Shown: in pieces, positions 55,745 through 64,000 of the stretch
Numbering within the stretch: the stretch's first letter is position 1
Layout: each line of letters starts with the position of its first letter
Source: Chionoecetes opilio
Taxonomy: Eukaryota > Arthropoda > Malacostraca > Decapoda > Majidae
Assembly (NCBI GenBank): GCA_016584305.1
Contig: JACEEZ010021769.1
Coordinates: forward strand, 124,001 to 188,000
DNA: 64,000 nucleotides
Reading direction: 5' to 3'
Translations under genes and position numbers: made by a program
Notes under the pieces: model-generated
Told to the model about the DNA's origin: nothing
Database searches by the model: none
Seen by the model: only the letters and a program-made list of their open reading frames with translations

Positions 55745-57015
55745 AGTAATCGTCCAGACCATTTCATCATTCCTGATTTAATGCAATCAAATCATAGCCA
55801 TTAACGAGTATATCAACAACACGTCGTCACTTTTTGTATCCAGTCAGCCGTTTTTAAATAATCCGCAATAAAATCTGCAAATTCCCCGAGTTTTCAAAAC
55901 GCTCTCAAGGTTTGCAGACGCTCAGGCTCAGGCTCGGTGACGTACCATCAGGGAGGCTCATCTTCCCGCGCTGATCAGAGAGGCACGTAAACACAGAGAT
56001 AAATATAGTACTTGAAGATATTTGGGTGTTTCTGATAGATTTTTTTGGCTATATGCCACATGCATGCATCCTTTATGGGTGCAGCAGGGACAGCTGTGCC
56101 TTTCGAGAAAAGTTTGCACACGGAAAGGAGTGGCGTGTGTAGGGTGATACACGCCTATAGTGTGTTGGGGCGAGCAGTTGTGTTGAGAAACGGCGCCCCC
56201 CCGTAAGACTGACTCAGTCCAACACTATACCAGACCAGGTGGCCCTGTTAGACAGGGACGCCAGGACTGGCAGCAGCGGTGGACCACGACGACTGTGAGG
56301 CTTTGCCTCTTAACAAGACCAAGTAAACCAGTTGTGGAGTGGGCGTGCCCTGCGGTGAGAGACCCTGTGTTGGTGTGGCTGTCACACTTTCTGCCTTCCC
56401 GCCCGCATATTTTCCAACTCTATGCTGTAGTTAATGCTAGTATGTGGTTTCCGAGTAATGACGTTTGACTAGCTCCAAAACTAACCATAGGATTTTCTCG
56501 AAAGTACCTTCATTGTGATTCCCACACACATGGTTTAACCTTTTTTTACCAATCCATGTTTTGGAGAAGTGCCAGGTCCTCCTGCTGAACCTCAGGCTCT
56601 GCTAACACCTGTTCATCCACCTCGTACTCGGGCTCAAACATAGGATTCCATGACAATCTGAGGTTCGTTTTCCTCATAGTATACGCGACCAGCGTCATTT
56701 CTTTCGGTGTCAGATTGAGCATCGTTCTCTAGATGTTACAGCGACAGATTCACTGTCTGACACCGAAGTACAATCGCTCATCATAACATTTGCAGACAGG
56801 TGTCAGACAGAGTGTCTGCGGGCGTCCCTGTTCTGACGTCATCAATAACAGTCGTAGCCCTGTTGGAGGGAAGATTTTTTTTTTCGCGCGCTTTTTACAA
56901 AAGTCGTGTTTTTACGGAAATAAGGCCTGGAAATCAATTATTTTTGGTGGATTAGGTGTTTTGAATGTACATTCAACATAATTCGGCAAAAAAAATTTGG
57001 GTCTGGACGATTACT
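55745..57015. mobile_element. Kolobok-like transposon, copy B, TSD TTAA
   Basis: Same AGTAATCGTCCAGACC inverted ends and TTAA flanks (55741-55744 and 57016-57019) as copy A. It retains the first THAP codons (ATGCCACATGCATGCATCC at about 56053) but is internally rearranged near 56113-56450, where GC-rich unrelated sequence replaces most of the gene. Confidence 0.78.
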
Positions 57016-58334
57016 TTAACTTTATTTATTGCCTCTCTTGTTAATTGTTAAACAATTTTCAAAGATTGATTTGAATTAGAGTTGTTTTTTCGAACATAAT
57101 TCTTGACTTGCGCACATATAAGTTCTATTGGGTTGAATGACAGTAATATGGTGGCAGTCTTAATACTTCATGGCCATTTACTCGTGCTATTTCGTCTATA
57201 ATGTACCTTTGTTTTTCTCTGTTACACTTGGCCAATTGTAATAGTTTGGGTTTTGTTACGGATGAATCATGTGCTATGTTGTTAAATGAAAGCCATTCTA
57301 TTACTTCACTTTTTCTGTTGCTGCTTGTTGGAACCGTATTTTCAATTTTACTATGATGAGAGGCATTATCAATTATAATTAAAGATCTTTCTTCTATGTT
57401 AGGTAACAACTGTTCCTGAAACCACTTCTTAAATCTATCATGGTCCATGGAATCATGGTAATCCCCCTTGGCACCATTTTTAGACCTAAACATCAACAAC
57501 CCTCCCTTAACAAACCCCTGCTCACCTCCAGCATGCAATACAATAAATCTGGAGCCTTTACCAGTTTTAAGTTTGGGTCCAACTGTTCCGTCACCCACTG
57601 TCCAGCACTTTCCAACACATTCATTTTGATTAATCCACGTTTCATCAATAAACACTTCTGGCCTTCGTGTGGAGGGACTGGATTTTCTGTTTTTGTCAAC
57701 CAATCTCAGGTACTCAGTCCTTGCCACCACAATATCCTCGCGTTCCATTAAAATAGCCCTTCCACTTGTAACTTTCTTGTAGCGGAAGCCCATTTCTTTT
57801 ACAGCTTTCCAGTGTCGTTCTTCTACCTTCAAACGCCACCGGGTCTTCTTGGACTTTCCAGCAGGGCATCTAACGTCGGAAGCTCTCCTCTTTCATAAAA
57901 TGACAAAATTTCCTTGCGAATGCACTCCTTTTCAAAATTGTCAAGCTTTCCCCTAACTCTTAGCCTCTTGGTGTGGTGTACAGGTGAACAGAAGAGTTCA
58001 TGTCCACACTCAGATGACTGTCGCTTGATTTATTTCAAAGAGTTCACTGGCACCTCTGTAGCCTTGGCAGTCTTCTCAATAACTTCAGTGCGTGTCTCTG
58101 CTCCCCACTGCGCGCTGAAGTAACGGTATACACTCATTATTATATTCCGAGCTTGACTTCCATATCGGGAAACAGGGTGACGAATTGAATTGGCATCCTG
58201 AGACATGGTCAGTTTGTCCACCACAGCCTGAAAGCCAATCATATTTAGCTTTCTGATGTATATTAATCCTCTGAGATAACTATTTCATAAGACTTAAATG
58301 CAATGATATAATAACTTTTGATTTACAAACTGTA

Positions 58335-59345
58335 TTCAATCAATCAATCATTGGGGGCATACGCCGGGGGACGTGTCGCCTCGCCCACCCTACGACGCCA
58401 CTCCCGGGGGTCACCACGCGCGAGTTCCCATGCAGGCTCCTTTCCCATACCAAGCAGCTCTCGATAAGAAACATCAACTTGCCCCAGCCACGAGCCTTGT
58501 GGGCGCCCCCTTGGCCTCCTCCACGCCGGATTGTCTCTTACAGATACAACCCGATGGGAAGGATCGGTTTCAGGGTAGCGTGCCACATGCCCATATAGCC
58601 GAAGTTGGCGCTGACGGACTATGCAGGTAATAGGCCTCGATTCAGTCTCACGGTGCAATCGCTGATTTGACACGTAATCATCCCAGCGATACCCCATGAT
58701 TCTGCGAAGACACTTATTACCAAAGGCATTGATTCGTCTCTTCAAGTCACTATTTAGTGTCCATGTCTCACAACCATAGAGTAAGACAGGGATCATAAGC
58801 GACTAGAAGATCCGGATCTTTGTCCTCCTGCACAGATACCGACAACGCCAAATACTCCCGCTGAATGAGTCCATAACACCGTGGGCTATGCCAATCCGCC
58901 GTAAGACTTCTTGACGTGACCCGCCGTCATTATGGACTGCGCTACCAAGGTATGTAAAACTTTCCAAGATCTCAATGTCCTCGCCACACGCATGAACAGA
59001 CTGTACTGCTTCATCTAGTAAGTCTCCAAACACCTGGACCTTGGTCTTGAGCCAGGAGACCTTAAATCCCAAAGGCTTTGCCTCCTCGTGCAGCGCCTCG
59101 ACTTCCAGCCATCATCAGGACTTCCAGCGACTCAGCAAAGATTACTGCATCATCGGCAAAAACAAGATCAGTGATCTTGGTGTTGCCGACGGATGCTCCA
59201 CAATCACTTTGATCTACAACCTTGTCCAATACCCAGTCCATACAAGCGTTGAAAAGTGATGGGGCAAGGACGCACCCCTGCCTCACTCCTGTATTCACAG
59301 GGAAGAAGCTGGATACACCTGCCCCACACTTCACAGCACTCTTTA
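58335..59345 (-). mobile_element. RTE-clade LINE, inverted, 5' truncated
   Basis: The reverse complement matches 20275-21268, with tail (CAAT)n at 58338-58351. RT remains in three pieces (59334-59062, 59072-58803, 58796-58344) because of small indels, e.g. near 59065 and 58800. VFADDAV is still readable. Confidence 0.87.
58344..59334 (-). pseudogene. RTE reverse transcriptase, C-terminal two thirds, frameshifted
   Basis: Contains [38 protein letters not shown] and [16 protein letters not shown] in order across frames. Unlike the copy ending at 21202 it keeps Trp at EWRRRVGEA. Confidence 0.82.
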
Positions 59346-59558
59346 TTCAGCTAACGAAAATAGTCGCTAGATTCTAAAACCAACCTTATTAAGGGGGAGA
59401 GCAGTCTGTAGGCTTGAAAGTTTCTCAGGAGTCTGAATTTCCCGCCTAAATAGACAAGTGACGAACATCCTCCGACAATAAAGTAAAAGTAAAATAAAAT
59501 AAAATATATGTATATATTCATAACATGGTTATTTTTCTGAAACAATTTACAGTAAACA

Positions 59559-60414
59559 GAGTATTTAAATTTGATAGCCAATGTTATGCAGAATTTCCCA
59601 GGAGTCGAAATTTCCCGCCAATGATAGGCAGGAGAGCGGGAGTTGACACAGACATACTGCCGATCTCGTGCGCTGGTGCCACGTTTTATTATCTTCAGAA
59701 TATCAGGAGTAAATGGTGTTTACATTGATGCATATTTTCATATTGTCCTGATTTGCTAAGCTACGGAATGTTTATTCACAGAATGATTAATTGTTTCAGC
59801 AAAATCAGGGCATAAGTTACGTAAAAGTATCGCTCATATACCTGACGTGCAAGTGCGTGCGTGCACTGGTTCCCACCCTTCCCTTCCTCCCTCCGACCCG
59901 GAGAAGTAACATCGCGATGTAACATGATCACACATATCCTTCTTTATCTTTCTTATATCGTACTTAACCTCATATCTGAAAGTACCATCGTATTCAGGAG
60001 AGTTTTTTGTACGAGAGCAGATGTTTTATTTGAAACTTCATTCAATAGTTTCTGCAAAAATCGTTGATAAGTAAAAAGTGGTATAAAGCATTAAATATTG
60101 TTCTCTGACTTCCACTCGTCGTCATTACTTTATTTTTTACCCTATCGAGTTCTGAATGGCGTGCTATTGTTGAACAATCACTGCCTGATTCACTGATGCA
60201 AACAAAATATCCCTATCTTATGCATGAGGTGAGTTAAGCAAAGAGATATGAATATTTTTCTGAGGCAACGCAAATGTGTCGGGGAGCGCGGGGAGGCAAG
60301 TACCACCACCATCGCCACCCAGCCCGAAGCTATCAGCCAATCAGCGACGTCGTTACATACTCGCCTAGGCATCGAGCCGCTCCCAGGAATCCAGCTTAAG
60401 TGAATATACTATAG
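59559..60414 (-). repeat. Inverted paralogue of 47776-48351 plus 52319-52611, without the AGGCG-element
   Basis: Continuous across the insertion site: the strand opposite reads GCACTTGCACGTCAGGTATA at about 59840-59858, with one CAG. It ends at the start of CxxC/FEN-like copy 4. Confidence 0.82.
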
Positions 60415-61209
60415 TACTCATGAAGAGGCCGATACGAAGATGATCCTGTATGCAGCAGAGATTCGTAAGCTAGGGTATAAAGTTGACATCTACTCATCCG
60501 ACACTGATGTACTAGTTATTGCAATGACCATGTTATCTCATCCTGGGCCTGAGGTCGCTCTGATCATGGGTACTGGAGAAAACCGACGACGCATTGAACT
60601 TCATGGATTGTTTGACCGAATGGATTCACATAAAATATCAGGTGTGTGTGGGATGCATGCACTAACCGGGTGTGATACGACTGGTCGAATACATGGGAAG
60701 GGAAAGCTGACTTGTTTCAATGTCTACATGAGTTCCAGCAATGATGTTATTCACGGCTTGGCAGCTCTCGGTATCGGAGATGCACCCACTGATAATGTCC
60801 TTCGAGCGTGCACAAAATATAGTTGTAGCCTGTTCGGCACAAAACAAATTAACCATGACATGCTGAAGATCTGCGCGGGTACATGTTCCGTCAGTTAAAA
60901 GCTCACCAGGGAGTGGAACGCTTACCCCCGACACAAGGTGCCATCCTTCAACTAGTGTTAAGAGCACATTTGCAATGCAGTATCTAGAAGCAATCACTTG
61001 AGACGCACCCAATCCTTCTCGACCCACTCACTCTTGGATGGACAGCATCGAATGGAGAATTTGCACCAATTCTGTCCACAAATCCACCTGTTCCAGATGT
61101 CCTCATTCAGCTCATTAAATGTGGATGCAACACTAGAGGCCTCTTCCATTTGCGACATTTCAGGAACCAGTTCACGGAACCCAAGAATTCAGGCGTTCCA
61201 TTTGCGCAG

Positions 61210-61330
61210 AGCTGCTTGGTATGGGAAAGGAGCCTGCATGGGAACTCTCGCGCGTGGTGACCCCCGGGAGTGGCGTCGTAGGGTGGGCGAGGCGACGCGC
61301 CCCCCGGCGTATGCCCCCAATGATTGATTG
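61210..61330 (+). mobile_element. RTE 3' end fragment with 10-bp TSD
   Basis: The last 120 bases of the RTE LINE, including GAGTGGCGTCGTAGGG and the (ATTG)n tail. ATTTGCGCAG stands on both sides (61200-61209 and 61331-61340). Confidence 0.88.
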
Positions 61331-61621
61331 ATTTGCGCAGGAAAACCTGGGTCCGAGGCAACGCGCGTAGTGACTCAGCAAAACACTTGAACTTTTTCTA
61401 CCCACATTGGGAGGTGGGTAGCCTGGGTAGAGTTTTCAGTTCATAACAAACAATGGCCGCCTTGGGCCCTATTTCTCTTATCGTGAAGGGTTTTCCGCAT
61501 GCACGAGTCGGAGAGGATGTCAGACAAGCCTACAAGGGGCACTGGTGGAGGAAAGCGGTCCCGCGATCTTAAACTTGATATGATCCCTTCACATTACAGC
61601 TGAGTTACCACTTTTAATGTC

Positions 61622-61714
<93 letters not shown>
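61622..61714. repeat. Poly-C then (TC)n microsatellite
   Basis: CCCCCCCCCC followed by about 80 bases of TC. Confidence 0.97.
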
Positions 61715-61717
<3 letters not shown>

Positions 61718-62053
61718 CCTCGCCAGCTGAGTTTGTAAACAAAAAAACGGGGTTTTTGCGTTCCATTTGTGACACACGAACCCAGAACCAGGAACTGAAC
61801 CCAACCCTGAACTGAAAGAACTGGTTCCTGCAACTTGGGCACAAATGGACGAGGCCTTAGCAAATGTGGAGCTCGATGTACCTGCAAGAAGAACAATATA
61901 GTGTGTACCGAATTATGCAAATGTGAGGCAGATTCTGACGGATGTGACAATATTGACTCTTCGGCCATATGTGACGATGACGAGGAGGTTGACTCCATCG
62001 ATGATGACATGTTTAGTGATTACATTTGTTCAAACGTAATGATTACAGATTAA

Positions 62054-62960
62054 GTGGAAAACGTTTTTCTTACTGTTTATGCCACAGGCAAAAGTGTGGG
62101 ATGTCTTACGTCCATCCGAACGTCGCCACCTCATAACTCCTAAAATGCTGTGTGCGGATTGGTGACCTTGACCTACCTTTTCTAGATCAAACAGCTCCAA
62201 ACACCTCTCTATTTTGGTGTGTCACACACACACACATGTATGATGCGTAGGCCTACTATAATATCTTTCCACGTTAATTTTTGATGAGCACTTTTGCTGG
62301 AATATTGGTGATATATTATTTGAAACACAGTAATATTTTTAATTAATATCAATTATCTACCTACCTTTATAATAGTATGGCTTTATATGCTGGAAAAACT
62401 AACCATATTTGTACTGGGCTGCATCACAAACCCTGTTCGTGATCACAATGTCGCATATTTTTGCTATGCGATAGCCCTTTTGAAAAATGGCTGCCAAATA
62501 GTGAACATGGCCGATGAAAAAATGTAAACAACTTTTGTTTCCCTCTTTATGGTCCATACTTTCCTAAAAAACATGTTTGCAAAAATCTATACGAAATTTT
62601 CACGAGAGCTGTATTGATTACACAACAGACCCCACTAATGGTAAGGATCCCAACTTAACAAAGACGGCAGATTCGGTACTGTTGGTATGCCTGAGTGGTG
62701 GAAAATGTAAACATTCCATCCTAAGTCAGTAAATAATTACTATTTACACACATAAATAATAACAACGATTATTTATAATATTCTACTTTAATTTATCAAT
62801 AAAATTTGGTATATTTAATTATATGTAACTTATATTATATTAAATTATATATAATTTATATTTTTATTTATAATTATTACTTTCATTTATAATAACAAGT
62901 TCACATATAACCACTTGTGTATATCTTCCGCATATATATATACCTACAATATTACTAAAG
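62054..62960. other. AT-rich; old repeat, no gene seen
   Basis: 62590-62635 is an inverted match to 46984-47028. The rest is AT-rich with no supported frame. Confidence 0.5.
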
Positions 62961-64000
62961 CGCATTTTGTGTCTCTGTGGGTTTTGCTGCAGTGCTTTTA
63001 GGTGTGAAGTTTAAGTTAGGTGTTTTAGTTGTCGGTGTTTCATTTTATGTCGTTTTAAAGGATCTGGATAATATTAATTCTGATCTTGGATTTCCAGGTA
63101 TTTTAACCCCTTCACTGCGGCTGGTACAAATACGGTCTCTCAGCTATTTAAGGGTTCACTGCGGCTGGTACATATATGGTTTCTGTATTTAAACTTCGCG
63201 CTCAATGATATTATGGGTAAATATTCGTTGTGATAGGCTTGTATGGCAACAGTGTCAAGTGTTGCGATATAATAGAACCTCTTTTTCTGCTTGCGTGAGT
63301 TAGTGTGACTAATAAGGTCAAGCGGTACAGTACGACGTGTTGACGCTGCCGCGCCCTCTACTTCAATGGCGAGGCTAAATAGTCAAGGTATTCAATATAA
63401 TCTTGATGGATATAAAACAGAAGTATGAATGAATGAATGAATGCATGAATGAAGCATTTATGTACCAAAATAAGCTGTATTATGTTGTAATACAGCTTAT
63501 TAGTTTCATTAAGTAGTTTCATTGTGCGTCTGGCAGCACGGTCACGGCCCTGTTGCTGCACTTTGACGTAACTCTTCACTTAGCTGATAGCCTCCACCAA
63601 GACGAAATATGGATTTTCTGGTATGGAATGAGCATCCTATTCATTTAGGCACTTTAAAATATGATCAGTAATTATTTTATATTTTACTTAAACCTGCCGC
63701 ACAGGGGGGTAGGCCTATGAATTTGATATCCGCAGTGAAGGGGTTAATGTTGGGTAAATTGTTTAGTTTTAATATTTCAATAAGTTCAACTTCATAACCT
63801 CCAGGATCTGCAATGTTCACGAAGTGAACATGAGTGATGCAAGGTGTGATTTTAAGTATATTTTCATTACCAAAACCTGTAGGATGGTATGTATTTGAGT
63901 GTTCTGTCCTGGCGTTTTCTTAGTACGTTTTGCCATCTTGTTTTGCTAGTTCTTTCCGTTTTACAAATACAATATCTTTCCATACTTGACATTTCATGGC
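62960..64000 (-). pseudogene. Jockey-like LINE ORF1 (gag-like) C-terminal part, copy 3, split by a MITE
   Basis: The reverse complement of 63748-64000 matches 11800-12020, and that of 62960-63102 matches 14244-14345. Minus-strand frames give NIADPGGYEVELIEILKLNN and IPGNPRSELILSR. It continues beyond the window. Confidence 0.65.
63107..63743. mobile_element. piggyBac-like MITE, TSD TTAA
   Basis: Ends CCCCTTCACTGCGG and CCGCAGTGAAGGGG, flanked by TTAA (63103-63106 and 63744-63747). CCC-starting ends at TTAA are typical of piggyBac. The empty site is 14252-14262 in LINE copy 1 (CAACATTAAAATAC). TTCACTGCGGCTGGTACA is repeated once inside the left end. No transposase. Confidence 0.78.

Larger units (their letters stand above)
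52919..58206 (-). pseudogene. Sailor-like (DD82E) IS630-Tc1-mariner transposase, split by insertions
   Basis: Minus strand from the ATG at 58206: MSQDANSIRHPVSRYGSQAR, then a helix-turn-helix region, a stop after PVNSLK, and a second DNA-binding part (VRGKLDNFEKECIRKEIL). The catalytic domain follows from 57832: EVFIDETWINQN (first Asp), SLIIIDNASHH (second Asp) and, after a 1-base shift near 57140, NPIELICAQVKN (Glu). The second Asp and the Glu are about 81-82 residues apart, matching the DD82E group called Sailor. The reading frame then meets Kolobok copy B (TTAA), resumes with VEDWRKC at 55739-55721, meets an LTR element (ATAC), and ends with HHVKKTEEDYRSKDVAREHK and an acidic tail SDSDSDDGYV at 52919. 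Each insertion, minus one target copy, falls in frame. Confidence 0.75.
61161..61832. mobile_element. Possible TIR element inserted in copy 4
   Basis: CAGGAACCAGTTC at 61161 and GAACTGGTTCCTG ending at about 61832 are inverted; coding homology resumes right after. No convincing target duplication is seen. It contains an RTE scrap and a CT tract. Confidence 0.45.
60416..62053 (+). pseudogene. CxxC/FEN-like family, nuclease-like core and Cys-rich C-terminus, copy 4
   Basis: From about 60418 the frame reads THEEADTKMILYAAEI, then VDIYSSDTDVLVIAMTM, then MHALTGCDTTGRIHGKGK. These three blocks line up with FEN1/XPG nuclease signatures: the paired acidic ExE-like motif, the DxD-type strand, and GCD followed by a Gly/Lys helix-hairpin-helix-like turn. 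The frame is open to 60897. A shift near 60870 moves it to RLPPTQGAIL, a TAG, then LGWTASNGEFAPIL and LIKCGCNTRGLFHLR. An insertion (61161-61832) follows, then SKCGARCTCKKNNIVC and TELCKCEADSDGCDN with an acidic end, stop at 62053. The Cys pattern resembles a CXC/tesmin-type tail. If active it would be a structure-specific nuclease; this copy is dead and its N-terminal half is missing. Confidence 0.6.

Overview
This is a window of a eukaryotic nuclear genome. The best guess is a decapod crustacean or a close relative. Long (TA)n, (CT)n and (GA)n tracts break the sequence every few kilobases, nearly all coding capacity belongs to arthropod-type mobile elements (RTE, CR1/Jockey-like and I-type LINEs, a Penelope-like element, Ty3/Gypsy, PIF/Harbinger, Tc1/mariner, Kolobok-like and piggyBac-like transposons, tRNA-derived SINEs), and short CCTAA arrays resemble the arthropod telomere repeat. 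The species call rests on general repeat character only. I see no host housekeeping gene, no tRNA or rRNA gene and no CRISPR. Layout: 1-8.7 kb holds a broken Harbinger gene, a chain of nested palindromic MITEs, a CR1-like LINE split by a SINE, and an I-type LINE with RNase H. 8.7-17.8 kb holds a hairpin-capped minisatellite element, two 2.4-kb copies of a LINE 5' part with a gag-like ORF1, and a THAP-domain transposon flanked by TTAA. 17.8-24.2 kb holds an almost perfect 1-kb palindrome made from the head of a Tc1-like transposase, an RTE LINE, a second large inverted structure and a second hairpin-capped element. 24.2-28.9 kb holds two broken members of a family that I call the CxxC/FEN-like family. 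28.9-31.5 kb holds a TA-flanked MITE filled by a LINE-derived minisatellite, and a SINE. 31.55-37.12 kb is a complete-length but frameshifted Ty3/Gypsy element on the minus strand, with a third CxxC/FEN-like fragment beside it up to 38.4 kb. 39-45 kb holds a Penelope-like endonuclease piece abutting the 5' part of an RTE LINE, a CR1-like fragment and a second SINE. 45.4-52.3 kb holds two copies of a transposon with AGGCG ends and 3-bp target duplications; one has an empty-site paralogue at 59.85 kb. 52.9-58.2 kb is a transposase gene of the DD82E (Sailor-like) type, split by an LTR element (itself carrying a solo LTR) and by a Kolobok-like copy. 58.3-62 kb holds an RTE fragment and a fourth CxxC/FEN-like fragment with the nuclease-like domain. 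63-64 kb holds a piggyBac-like MITE inside a third LINE ORF1 copy. Working together: almost nothing here is an intact functional gene. The value of the window is its stratigraphy. Several insertions can be dated relative to each other because target duplications are visible and because paralogous copies inside the same window provide empty sites. The most intriguing coding content is the four-copy CxxC/FEN-like family. Its fragments, taken together, suggest a multidomain protein with tandem CxxC/HxxC modules, a FEN1/XPG-like (PIN-like) nuclease core and a CXC-type cysteine tail. One copy lies between related inverted terminal sequences, which suggests that the family is, or travels with, a mobile element.
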